64,000 bases of DNA. Source: Lycorma delicatula (Eukaryota; Arthropoda; Insecta; Hemiptera; Fulgoridae). The notes beneath the pieces were generated by a model, which had not been told where the DNA came from, did no database searches, and saw only the letters and a program-made list of their open reading frames with translations. How positions within the stretch are numbered: position 1 is the stretch's first letter; each line of letters starts with the position of its first letter. Shown one piece after another: positions 38,386-49,540 of the stretch. The position numbers and the translations under genes are program-made. The stretch covers positions 14,420,626 to 14,484,625 of the forward strand of contig NC_134457.1 of NCBI RefSeq assembly GCF_047948215.1, given 5' to 3'.

Positions 38386-39737
38386 CAGAGTGATTTTTTA
38401 GTCCTGTTATCGAATTTTAAATGTAATTTAAGAAAGGAAAATTTAGGTGGAATAAAAAAAAATGTATTTGATACTTACAAAAGAGATTTAATAAAAAGCT
38501 ATTACTTACATAATTGTTAAAGAATATGCTCAAAATGCTCACCCCTTGCGGTTATACACGCACGGACTCTTTTCAGCTTATTAGCAGAAACCTTTTTAAG
38601 AGTTGCACTGGAAATATTCGTGATCAAGTCTGTAATATTGACATTAAGTTCATCAATAGTGTGAGGATTGTTTTTGAAGGCCTCGGACTTAATATAGCCC
38701 CACAAAAAGTAGTCAGGAGATATGAGGTCTGGGGACCTTGGAGGCCATAAGCCCTTGCTTATTATTCGATCATCAAAGAACTCTTGCAGAAAATCCACGG
38801 TTTCTCGAGACGTGTGGCATGTAGCGCCGTCTTGCTGAAACCAGCAATACCGTTCTTGAGGTTCGAGGAGGGACAAAAATTGGCGCACAATATTCCTGTA
38901 TACTTCACCATTTACTGTCTGTTCGAAGAATACGGGTCCGACTATACGATGACGAGATATCGCACACCACACACCAATTTTTTCAAGATGCAATTATTTG
39001 TCTTGTAAAGCGTTTGGATTTTCAACCGCCCAAATTCGACAGTTTTGACTGTTCACATAACCATAGAGATGGATCCAAGCTTCATCACTAAAGAACACTG
39101 GGTTAAAAATTCGATTCCATTATCGTTTACGAGAGACCTAAACCAACGGCAATATTGCAATCGCTTGTTTAAATCTGGAGGCTGAAGCTCTTGGACTAAT
39201 CGTACGCGATACAGATACAATTTCGATTTTTTAGCGGCTTTCTGAACACTCGAATATGACAAACCGACTTGCGTGGAAATTTTTCGTAAACTTTTCCGTA
39301 GAGAATTGAGCAATCTTGTTTTCACATTCTCTAAAACGTCATCTGTCAAGCGAGTCGGTCGACCACTACGTTTTCTGTCGCAAACACTATCTGTCTCTTG
39401 AAATAGGTTTGCTAGCCTAGAAATTGACATTTTTTCTGGCGGAGGAACACCAATAAATTTAATTTGAAATGATACTTTTACACTCGCGTACGATTTCGTA
39501 GCAAAATATTGTTCAAGAATGAAAACTTGTTGTTCAATGGTAAAAGACATTCTGTTCGTAACACGACGGAAACTTGGCACAAACGTTTACACAGCTCAAG
39601 GAGAATCAACTCATACTGCCGTATCTACACCGGTTGAGTAGCGCTACCAACCTCTTGTCACAAAACATAATTTCCGTTTCTTAGAAAAAAATTACCAGAC
39701 ATTAACAATTGGGTAACAGGACTAAAAAATCACTCTG
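38386..39737 (-). mobile_element. Tc1/mariner-type element, copy 1 (HTH + DDE transposase)
   Basis: Terminal inverted repeats start CAGAGTGATTTTTTAGTCCT at both ends, and TA flanks both (38384-38385 and 39738-39739). The minus-strand transposase begins near 39580 or the ATG at 39550. The N-terminal part resembles the helix-turn-helix domain called DUF4817 in insects (FTIEQQVFILEQYF, GRPTRLTDDVLENV). A frameshift near 39100 cuts the DDE domain just before its first catalytic Asp. The remainder (38517-38993) keeps QQDGATCHTS and SPDLISPDYFLWG. I count 38 residues between the second and third Asp, against 34 in classical mariner. A sister copy in the same orientation is at 51923-53273. Confidence 0.9.
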
Positions 39738-39739
39738 TA

Positions 39740-40055
39740 CAAAAAGATTATATTTTTAATTACATATTAGTCCCCTACTATCCTTTTTGCAAAAGATTTT
39801 CTACATATAATAATCAAGATAGACATAATCAACAGAGATTGATTTAATAAGTTTTTCCAACTATCAAATTCCCATTAATATGAATATTTTTTAAAAGTCT
39901 CATTTCTAATAAACTAATTTTGTGATCTGTTTCTAGGCAAAGTTAGACTATTTTCGATTTCTCTTGTAGTCTATAATAATAGTCTAATGTAGATAAACTA
40001 ATGTAGATAAAATATATCGATATATGATAAATTGTATAGATTAATTTATAAAATA
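39740..40055. other. AT-rich non-coding DNA, no gene seen
   Basis: Nothing recognised. Confidence 0.5.
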
Positions 40056-40059
40056 CTAG

Positions 40060-41106
40060 CAATCCCCCGTCGCGGTTTAGCCCGCGAATTTAATGTGACT
40101 ACCTACAATATTTTTTAATAGCAAACTTTTTTATTTACAAATAAAAATGATTTAACGTTTTTAAATTTTGATTAAATCCCAAATTAAACGGTAAATAAAA
40201 ATTTTTATAAAAAGTATATATGCGAAATTCACGATTTGTTTCTCAACGCTTAGATAAAGAATAACAAAAAAGAAGATAAGAAAATTGAATAATCTTTGTC
40301 AGACCAATACATCTTAATAATGAATTGAAATAATTCATTATAAACTGAAAAGCAAACGCCCAATAAAGATAAAGAAAAATGTATTGCAATCCCCAATCTA
40401 GCATTCTCGTCGCGGCTTCACCCGCGATATATGCGTTTTCCGTCGCGGTTAGGGTACATTTAGCCGGTCATGGCTCACTTCGCTCCCCCTTCCCGTCAAG
40501 CCAGAGGGTTCTCTCCCTTGAACCCCCTGTGTTCATGAAACTCATGCTTGTGAGATTAAAATTAAAGCCTTTTCAATTTATAAAAAATATCAGTGTATTG
40601 CAATTTCTTCAGAGCAACAGTTTGGTCAGTACAGGACTCCAAACTTGTAAAGGCAGTTACTTTTATACAGATTTGAATAGTAGATCGTGGATACCGGTGT
40701 TCTTTGGTGGTTGGGTTTCAATTAATTACACATCTCAGAATTGATAAACCTGAGGGTTGTACAAGACTAAACTTCATTTACATTCATCCTCTGAAGTAAT
40801 ACCTTACGGTGGTTCCGGAGGCTAAACAGAAAAATAAAGAGGACTCGAAACTTGAAGTGTTCTAACAGTGTGTGGGTTTCAAAATAGTTGTCCTCCATCT
40901 TAAAAATATTGGTTTTAAGTAGTTAAAAATATATTTTGCACGGTTCTTAGCATTACCCGACAAACATCACTAGAAGGTGACTGAACTTCGTTTCTAATTT
41001 TTTTAAAAACTTTTTAATTACTTCTATTTTATGTTTTTTAGTCAAGTAACCGGAGGCAGGTGCAACTAGTCGTGTCGCACGTACAATAACAGTGGCTGTG
41101 TTAATT
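40060..41106. repeat. Interspersed repeat with CCCGTCGCGG motifs, interrupted by a SINE
   Basis: CCCGTCGCGGTTTAGCCCGCG at about 40068-40088 recurs in altered form near 40407-40430, giving two GC-rich spots in AT-rich DNA. The right end (AGTCAAGTAACCGGAGGCAG to TAACAGTGGCTGTG, 41041-41102) has an inverted counterpart at 49376-49437 and runs straight into LINE copy B. I cannot assign it to a transposon class; a Helitron or composite element is possible. Confidence 0.45.
40648..40839 (+). mobile_element. 5'-truncated SINE with target-site duplication
   Basis: Flanked by AGGACTCCAAACTTG at 40633-40647 and AGGACTCGAAACTTG at 40840-40854, a 15-bp duplication with one change. The body matches the complement of the SINE at 5637-5919 through the shared GTACAAGACTAAACTTCATT segment and the CTAAACAGAAAAATAA tail. 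Confidence 0.85.
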
Positions 41107-42517
41107 GAGGAAGCGATAGATAGATTATACAAACTGGTGTGTAATATTTACGAAAAAGGGGAAGTTCCGTCAGACTTCAAAAAAGTGTTATAGTCATGAT
41201 ACCAAAGAAAGCAGGAGCAGATAAATGTGAAGAATACAGAACAGTTAGCTTAACTAGTCATACATAAAAAATGTTAACTAGAATTCTGTACAGAAGAATT
41301 GAGAGGAGAGTGGAAAAAGTGTTAGGAGAAGACCAGTTTGGTTTCATGAAAAGTATAGGGACAAGGGTAGCAATTTTAGCGCTCAGATTAATAGTAGAAG
41401 GAAGATTTAAGAAAAACAAACCAACATACTTGGCATTTATAGACCTAGAAAAGGCATTCGATAACGTAGACTGGAATAAAATGTTCAGCATTTTAAAAAA
41501 AGTTAGGGTTCAAATACAGATATAGAAGAAGAATTACTAACTTTTACAGGAACCAAACAGCAACAGTAATAATTAAAGAACATAAGAAAGAAGCCGTAAT
41601 AAGAAAGGGAGTCCGACAAGGATGTTCCCTATCTCCGTTACCTTCTAATCTTTACATAGACCTAACAGTTAATGAAGTTAAATAACAGTTTAGATCCGGA
41701 GTAACAGTACAGGGTGAAAAGATAAAGATGCTACGATTTGCTGATGATATAGTTATTCTAGCTGAGAGTAAAAAGGATTTAGATGAAACAACGAATGGCA
41801 TGGATGAAGTGCTACGCAAGAACTACCGCATGAAAATAAACAAGAACAAAACGAAAGTAATGAAATGTAGTAGAAATAACGAAGATGGACCGCTGAATGT
41901 AAAAATAAGAAGAGACAAAGATTATGGGGGTCGAAGAATTTTGTTATTTGGGAACTGGAATTACTAAAGATGGGCGACGCAGGAGCGATATAAAATGCCG
42001 AATAGCACAGGTGAAACGAGCCTTCAGTCAGAAATAAAATTTGTTTACAACAAAAATTAATTTAAACGTCAGGAAAAGATTTTTGAAAATATATATTTGG
42101 AGCGTAGCTTTATATAGAAGTGAAACTTGGACGATCGGAGTATCTCAGAAGAAAAGATTAGAAGCTTTTGAAATGTGGTGCTACAGAAGAATGTTAAAAA
42201 GCAGATGGGTGGATAAAGTGACAAATGAAGAAGTGCTGTGGCAAATTGATGAAGAAAAGCATTTGGATAAATTTAGTTAAAAGAAGGGACAGACTTATAG
42301 GCCACATATTAAGGCATCCTGGAATATTCGCTTTTTAATATTGGAGGGACGGGTAGAACGAAAAATTGTGCAGGCAGGCAAAGTTTGTAATATGTAAAAC
42401 AAATTGTTAGGGGTGTAGGATGTAGAAGGTGTACTGAAATGAAACGACTAGCGCTAGATAGGGAATCTTGGAGAGCTGCATCAAACCAGTCAAATGACTG
42501 AAGACAAAAAAAAAAAA
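41107..42517 (+). pseudogene. LINE copy B, 5'-truncated, frameshifted
   Basis: Starts abruptly at the equivalent of copy A 12837, within the reverse transcriptase, and runs to the A-rich tail. It keeps recognisable motifs (DQFGFMKS, FIDLEKAFDNVDW, FADD at about 41734-41745, GHILRHP-equivalent sequence). Small indels near 41185, 41490, 41910, 42250 and elsewhere break the frame. Loss of the 5' part is the normal outcome of incomplete target-primed reverse transcription. Confidence 0.9.
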
Positions 42518-42519
42518 CA

Positions 42520-42943
42520 AAACACGAGAATTACACATACCAAAAATCAAGCTGATATCTTCGATTTGTTAAAGGGAAATAAAAAAAAAATAAATATCGT
42601 TACTTCTCGATTCGAACGCTTTAAGCTCGGAATTTCAAAAAATCCTTTCTTAGTGTGCACTTAAACCGTAAGAAAAACTAGTATGCAAATTTTCATTATT
42701 TCTCTTCAGTAGTTTTTGTTGGGCGTTGATGACTCAGTCTGTCAGGACAACTTGGCTTACAGGTACAGATTGATAATTATAGAAATAAATAGATAAATGC
42801 AGAATCTATTTTAATAAAGGGCTTTCCTTTATTCTCGTTTGAAATTTTGTTTTAGTAATCTTTTATTTTATAGGAATTTTCTAAAGAGTTGGTTTTTTTC
42901 AATCTTTTTTCTAAAAACATTACAGGAAATGTTTCATATTTTT
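42520..42943. other. Non-coding DNA, no gene seen
   Basis: Mixed composition around 42590-42780, then AT-rich. Possibly old repeat, unassigned. Confidence 0.4.
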
Positions 42944-43590
42944 ACTTCCTTGCACGAAGTAAAGGAAGTATTGTGATCGCGAAAAATGTTAGTTTTCAGA
43001 TTTCAACGGAAATATATGTTTTGATCATCCCTGAATCCAATTTTAGTAGTTTCGACGTACGTCTGTACGTACGTACGTATGTATTCTCGTGTAACTCAGA
43101 AACGATTAACTGTAGAAGTTAAAATGTTGGATTTAGGATTGTTGTAACATCTAGTTGTGCACTTCCCCTTTTGAATGCAATTGACTGGACCAAAAGTGTC
43201 CAAAAAAAGCTAAAAAACCCAAAAAATTGGATTTTGTACTTTTTCTTAACTGTAATAATATGCCCTCATTGAGAGATTTTCAACGATGTATCATACGTTG
43301 TAATTATTTTCATTGGTTCCAGAGTTATAGCTAAATAGCATTTTAATTAATGAAATATTTGAATCTTACAAGGGGATGGTACATTGGCTCGAATCAGTCT
43401 CCTTTTTTTTAATTTAAATATATTGATTTATTAATAATTAATTATTAACTTCTGATTGTAAACAATTTTTTTTAAATTTTTCACTAATTTTTTAAAAATT
43501 GTGAAAATGCCATGCCTGATCAGGATTCGAACCCGGGACCTCCGGATGAAGGACCGAGACGCTACCACTCGCGCCACGGAGGCCGGCCTC
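42944..43590. repeat. Composite interspersed repeat, copy 1, ending in a tRNA-like unit
   Basis: It begins ACTTCCTTGCACGAAGTAAA, followed by TATTGTGATCGCGAAAA. About 450 bp of non-coding sequence follows, then an AT-rich linker with CTTCTGATTGTAAA, then a tRNA-like unit on the minus strand at 43510-43587 with B box GGGTTCGAATCC and A box TGGCGCGAGTGGTAGCG. The first ~650 bp, except the tRNA-like unit, have an inverted counterpart at about 56130-56731. No protein is encoded. Confidence 0.7.
43510..43587 (-). mobile_element. tRNA-like SINE head
   Basis: Well-conserved pol III A and B boxes in a tRNA-sized unit that ends ATGCC and GGCCTCC on its two sides. The same unit occurs at 55759-55834 and, more decayed, at 3840-3915. 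I read it as a SINE head rather than a tRNA gene because of this repetition and the poor acceptor-stem pairing by eye. Confidence 0.65.
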
Positions 43591-43599
43591 TGTATAAAT

Positions 43600-44519
43600 T
43601 TGTATTAATAATTTATTAACCTCTGATTGTAAAAAAATGCGTATATGTAATTTAGTAGGCATGTGGGGTACACAGATTTTTTCAATAAATACTTCTTATT
43701 ATTCTTTTAAAATTTATTTTTAATTCCCTGGAAAATAAAATCAGATGTCTGCTGATTTACAAACAAAATAATTTCTTTAACAGAGATGATTTTATTTTTT
43801 TAAATATTTCTCCTGTTCTTTTCTTTTATTAACTAACTTATTTTATGGTTTCTCCCAAAGGACATTAATATCTTTTATTTTTTCATTTTAGATTTTCCTT
43901 CATTCAACTTTTTTTCAATTCCTTTATGTAAAAGCAACAAGTTGGAAGTAACTGTTGATTGATTACTATCTAACTATTACTTTATCCTCTTCTCACCTGT
44001 TTCTGAAGAGGAACTTTCATTTCTTAATCCAATATTTTTATGAAAACTTTCTCAATTTTACACGGAATATAAATAATATCTTTAATTTTTTATCTTATTT
44101 TATTCATTCACACTATTTGATACGTTTTAAAGATCTGCCAACCGGTATGTTATTTAGTTTTTAGTCGGCTTTCTAAAATTAATCTGAGAGTTAAAATAAA
44201 CTAACTCTCTTGTACTCGTGCTGTCATCGTGTTTATTTTAATATAATGTTAATATTTATAAACACCATTAACGGTCATACAATTATTTTAATACACATCT
44301 GTTCAAAAGAGTAACATTAACTGGCATCATTGAAAACGTTTACTTAGCGAAGTGAAGCAGATAAACAACTAACAGCTAACTAAATGACTGAGAGCTAACA
44401 GAACTAACCTATAAACTATTAACAACGAGATCATGTTGTTTCTTGCTGCAAGTTATATTATAATGCTAATTTTACTGCCACACATCAAAACCTACGTAAT
44501 ATTCAATCTATATTTTACG

Positions 44520-44556
<37 letters not shown>

Positions 44557-45170
44557 TGTAGAATAAATGTACTCTACATATTATGTATTTATATGTATAT
44601 ATTACTTATAAAATGTATGTGTGTGTGTGCGTCTCAATCTCTCTCTGACAGTGTCTGTGTGTGTTTGGGTGAATAAATGGGACAAATTAAACTAAATTAT
44701 GGTCTTATTTTTTATTAACAGTAAAAAATCGAATTCATTGTAGATTTTATTGAAATTGTTTTAATAATTAAAACGATAATAATATTTAAAACAAGTATTA
44801 AAAATAAAATATATAAAATCTTTCTTAAAAAAAATTTTAATTTGGCAAAAAATTAAAATTAGTTAAAAATATAACTCAGTAACCCTCCAAATAGCGCCGA
44901 ATTAAAAATATAGTTATTTAAAAAAAGAAAATTTAAAAAGTATTATTTTTTAGTATTTTTTAAGTTAATTTCTTTACGTTTACCCTTTTGGTTTATTATT
45001 TTTTTTAAGAGTTAGATGAAAATCATTGGCCAGACTTTATTCTTAATTTTTTTTTTACATAAAAATATAATCGATTTAATGTTTAAAACCAATTAATAAC
45101 ATTTTTAACGGTATTTTATATCATTAACACATAATCATAATGGATATTTTATTTTTCCTTCTAGCTTAGA
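43600..45170. other. AT-rich non-coding DNA with microsatellites
   Basis: No conserved frame. Contains the (TA)n tract at 44521 and GT-rich runs near 44615-44665. Confidence 0.6.
44521..44552. repeat. (TA)n microsatellite
   Basis: About 30 bp of uninterrupted alternating A and T. It can extrude as a cruciform and is likely to vary in length. Confidence 0.9.
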
Positions 45171-45174
45171 TAGC

Positions 45175-45540
45175 ACTATAGCAGAACTATAACTCTGGAA
45201 GAGTACTGGATGTAATCGATCCAGTTTGGGCATATGCAGTTTTTACCAGATTTCTCGACGTGTTGACACTTAAGGAACCCAAAAAACCGGATGGAAATTT
45301 TCCGGATGTTAATATAAGCATGTATGTGAGTTCGGTGATGTCTCTAAATCACCTTATACCTCCAGAACTACTGGACCGATTTTGACCAAACTTGGTCAGT
45401 TTACTTCTATATATGAGCCATTGATGTCATTAAATTATCAACTTAAAAAGTGAAGGGCGTGAGGCTGTAGAGCAAGGTCACCCTCAGTATCTCGAGATTT
45501 CACCTAATTGAGGTCATATTTTTCTTAAGCACATATGTTG
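45175..45540. repeat. Probable old interspersed repeat, unassigned
   Basis: Composition shifts to moderate GC. The text (ACTGGACCGATTTTGACCAA) resembles non-coding repeats common in insect genomes. There is no second copy in this window and no clear ends, so this is a weak call. Confidence 0.3.
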
Positions 45541-45766
45541 TTATTAATAAATAAAAAAAAAAAAACATTTACAAGAAAACAATTTTTACAAAATCGCATC
45601 TCCATTTCGACTACTTCAGTCATCTGTCATATTGTGACGTCACAGGTGAGCGGTAGAAATTAAATAAATGAATAATATTTAAAGTGTAAAAAAGTAACTC
45701 GGTCTGGCCGGGTTTCGAAATGGAGAGCCCGGTCAGTTAATTCGGTATCTGGGGCATACAGCTTCG

Positions 45767-45830
45767 CGACGACTAGCACTAGATAGGGAATCTTGGAGAG
45801 TTGCATCAAACCTGTCAAATGACAAAAAAA
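45767..45830 (+). mobile_element. LINE 3'-tail fragment
   Basis: About 60 bp matching the last bases of the copy A family (CGACTAGCACTAGATAGGG through GTCAAATGAC). It is an extreme 5' truncation or a leftover piece. Confidence 0.75.
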
Positions 45831-46679
45831 TAGTCTCGCGGCTACACCAGTCTGCCGACCGTACAAGCGAAATTTGTTCTATGTAATTTGTGTAATTAGT
45901 TTAGTTAGTACCGATCGTCGCCGCTAGTAACGCCACACTCGCGCGAATAAAATATGGTATACGCGCACGCTTTAGTTAGAATCACTGAATTAAATAAACG
46001 AAAAAAATATTATATTTAAATAAAATTATAAATATTTTAAATTAAGTTTCGTGTGTTAAGCCGTGCACCAGAAACAATTGTTATTAGCTTTTGTACTTTA
46101 GCTAACAAATATTAATGAAAAATAATTATCATTATCCTTTATGTTTTTTTATAATTATTAATAAATATGTTTTTTTATCCCAACTATTTCTTCCAGTATT
46201 ATTCGGATTAGATATTCGAGATTTTTCCGATTATTTACGGGTATTCTGATCCTACTTAATTTATGTGGAAGATTTGTGATATTTTAATAGTATCATGCCT
46301 GATCTGATTCAAACCCGGAATCTCCAGAAGAAAAGAGAATCTACTTTTTGTTACAGAAGTCGACGTAATTGCATCTAAATAAACAGGGATGTTGTAAAAT
46401 ATACATTTTTATAAGCGGAAACTAATAATGTAATCAAATTCACAAAAAAACTATTACCAGTAAATTATGTATTTCAAAAGGTAAGGAAATTTATTGTTAG
46501 ATATCAGAGAAAAGGTTCGTATATTTATCGTATTAATCCGTGTAGACAATGTATTCTATTCCCGGAAGCAACAGGTTGAATCCACAAGAGGGCAATCTCT
46601 TCCCCTTCTTCCCATTCTTCCCTTTCTACTTCTCTTAAAATTGCTGATAGTCGATACCAGGTCTGTAAATAAAGAAATG
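45831..46679. other. Non-coding DNA, no gene seen
   Basis: AT-rich, with a decayed B-box-like spot near 46300-46330 (ATTCAAACCC) that may be a SINE relic. Confidence 0.45.
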
Positions 46680-46681
46680 AG

Positions 46682-47790
46682 AATGGTTCAGAAAAACTTT
46701 TTATTTACAATCCAATTATACGGACTCTATCACCTTCAAAATAGTTCCCTTGGGAAGCCATGCAACGCTTTAAACGGTTTTTCCACTTTTCATAGCAGTG
46801 TTAGAACTCAGAAACTCAGGAATATTCTTCATATGATCGGTTAAGTTTTTTTTTAATGTTTTCTACTGTTCCAAAATAGAGTCGTTTGAGGTATTTTTTT
46901 AAAGTCAGGAATAGGAAAAAATCGCAGGGACTCAAGTCAGGTGAATACGGTGGTTGAGAAACTGCAGGAATATTTTTCTTTGCCAAAAACTCATTAATTG
47001 AGAATGCAATGTGACAAGATGTATTGTCATGATGCAGCATCCATTTGTCTTTGATGTCTGGTCCCACGCGGACAACTCTTTTCCGGAGTCTTTCAAGAAT
47101 TTCTCGGTCAACATATTGATTTACAGTCTGTCCTGTAGGAAAAAATTCCTAATGAACAATGCCATTACTATCGAAGAAACAAATAAGCACGGTTTTGAGT
47201 TTTGATTTGTTCATTTTTGCTTTTTTGGGACGTGGTGTGTTTGTAGTCTACCACTCCTTAATCTGGCTATTTGTTTCTGGGTCGTACTCAAATATCCAAT
47301 ATTCATCACCAGTAATAACATTTAAAAAAAAATCAGAATCTGTTTCAATTAGCCCTAGTAGATCGCGGCACACTTCCACCCTGTTGTTTTTCTGTTCAAC
47401 AGTGAGGTTTTTTGGGACCACTTCTGCACAAAAACTTTTCATATCCAATTCGTTTGTCAAAATTTGATGGACCGTCATCATTTTGAACAGTTAATCGCCG
47501 GTCGTACTGTATCAAGTCTGTGATTTGTTCAACGTTGTCGTCACTTTTTGACGTTAACGGTCTTCCAGAGCGTGGATCGTCCGCAACTGATTCCCGGCCA
47601 TCTGAAAATGCTTTAAACCACCTAAAACTTGGGCTCGTGTCAGAGCGTCAACTTCGTACGCCCTTTTCAATTTTGAAAAAGTTTCAGTAGCATTATCACA
47701 GAGTTTAACATAAAACTTGATTGCACAATGTTGCTCTTAATTAGCATTACTCATATAAGTTTTCATATTTAAGATAAAAGGTATAAATGA
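46682..47790 (-). mobile_element. Mariner transposon 4 (DD34D), degenerate
   Basis: The minus-strand transposase starts near the ATG at 47754 (MSNAN, then IKFYVKLCDNATETFSKLK). It continues through PKNLTVEQKNNRVEVCRDLL, then VITGDEYWIFEYDPET with the first Asp, then WMLHHDNTSCH and PYSPDLSPCDFFLF. The second and third Asp are 34 residues apart. The C-terminus resembles a RC.ASQGNYFEG ending at about 46730-46790. Stops and frameshifts break it into several pieces. The ends are approximate because I did not find a convincing terminal inverted repeat pair. Confidence 0.85.
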
Positions 47791-49375
47791 TTGATACCTT
47801 TATTTTATTGAGGTAAAAAAAAAATGTATTTCATCTATTATTTCTTAAGGCCTCTTATTGTTAAAAAACTTCATAACAAAATTAACTAATGAATGATTTA
47901 AGCTTTATTTTTTTGATTAACAACTATTCATTTATCAATTACTTTTTATTTAATCATTAAGTTTATGTGGTAATAAAATTTTCAACTATTTCCAGCAAAG
48001 AAGTATGTACCTTATTATTGGTTTTTCGTATATTTAACTGATATTATAATGCTGTGTTTACTGGTTCATTTTTTGAGTGCTGGAGAAAACCTAAAACCCA
48101 TATTTTTAACAAGAATGACCAATTTCAGACCTAATGCTTTGAGTCAGTAACACTGTATTCCAATATAACCTAAAAAACATTTTTAATCATAACTTCAATA
48201 CCAGTGAACCGATTTTTATTTTATTTGTACCAAATTACTTTTCATTCACAGGACCTTTCAATGAGATTCACAAGCTACATCGTCAGATTTAAAAAAAAAA
48301 AAATGTCTTCAACCTTGAAAATTTTTAAGGGCGCAATTTTGAATTGGTAATTTAAGAAATAATTTTCACAGTTTTAATCCACAGATTATGATTATTTAAA
48401 ATGGTTTAAGAAGTAATATCGTGTAATTATATAACTATTTTTGTTGGACTGAAATTTAAAAAAAGTACTATCCCAAATGATTTTTCGCACCTACCGAGCG
48501 AAGGAGTAGACGGATTTTAATTTTCACCAAAAATTCGTTTTACTTTTTCGGGTTGTCAATTAATGTAATAAAATTTTACCATTAACATTTAAGATTTTTG
48601 GGTTGGGATAGGTGTAGCGGAGAGGGTGGGTTCAACCCCTTTGACAATAATTTTAAAAAGGTTCCCTCCGAGAATGGTATACATACCAACAAACAGAAAT
48701 ACTATGGGGCTGATAGCTGTTGAATAATAAATGTGGTAACTTTTCAAATGATCACCCGGTATACTATTATATAAAGAGGAAGAGGGTTTCATTTTGTTCG
48801 GGATAAACAAAAAAGTACTAAATCAATCGCTATTTAATTTTTACCCATATTACCTGGCATAACTCAGAAGCTTTTTGGATATATATTGAATATATATGTA
48901 GTATAATAATATATAGTACTGGAGATTTGCCAGTTGAAGCAATAACTTTATGAATTGAATTAATGAATTGTGGACTGTGATTGTCCATCACTGTGTGAGC
49001 TGGGTTTGAACTGATTAATTCGTTACGAACATCTGAAAACCAATTTCTAAATTTTTTTGAATTTCATTCCGAGGTTTGACGGTTAAAACTGATTGTTTTT
49101 TTGAATCCATGTTAAATTTTTTAATTTCTCGGTAACAAATAAATAGATCAACCTGTTTTTTGTTGAGTGTAATCTTCATGTCAATGAGCCAATTCTTGAT
49201 TTTTTTTTAAAAACCGATCTTGAAAGGGAATGAAGAAAGGTGAAAACTTTTTTGAACAATGATTGTAAATTTTCCGTAGATTTGAGCTTGAAAATACTCT
49301 TCAGATAAAAATTTAAAAACCATTTTCGTTTTTTTTATTCCGATTTTTTTACGGGGGTACGTTGTGGTTCAAACA
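47791..49375. other. AT-rich DNA with possible old repeat, no gene seen
   Basis: The part at 48480-48790 has higher GC and reads like an old repeat. Its minus-strand frame (48589-48810) matches nothing I know. Confidence 0.45.
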
Positions 49376-49520
49376 ACACAGCCACTGCCACCGTTACTGT
49401 ATATGTGACTATTCCACCTGCCTCCGGTTACTTGACTAATAAACATGAAATAAAAAGATTGACAGCTACGGTGAACGCAAGTAACCATATAGCGCGGCCG
49501 AAGCTGCGACGGGGAAATAG
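49376..49520. repeat. Inverted counterpart of the repeat at 41041-41102
   Basis: The complement reads AGTCAAGTAACCGGAGGCAG and ends in GGCAGTGGCTGTG, as at 41041-41102. It also has a CCCCGTCGCAGCTTCGGCCG motif near 49500-49515. LINE copy C inserts about 20 bp further on. Confidence 0.65.
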
Positions 49521-49540
49521 TTTTTAATATTTATCTCTTA

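Noticed and set aside
38514..39008. Plus-strand open frames over the Tc1/mariner copies (also 52320-52544 and 52803-53252)
   Set aside because: Antisense to the transposase, and the same shadow occurs in both copies.
43510..43587. Possible functional tRNA gene, also at 55759-55834 and 63662-63737
   Set aside because: A and B boxes are good, but the acceptor stem does not pair convincingly by eye and the unit recurs as a dispersed repeat; SINE heads fit better. A tRNAscan-SE run would decide.
48589..48810. 73-codon minus-strand frame with a hydrophobic segment, considered as the missing TM1 exon
   Set aside because: It lacks the TM1 Asn and TM2 Asp signatures and lies in sequence that looks like an old repeat.
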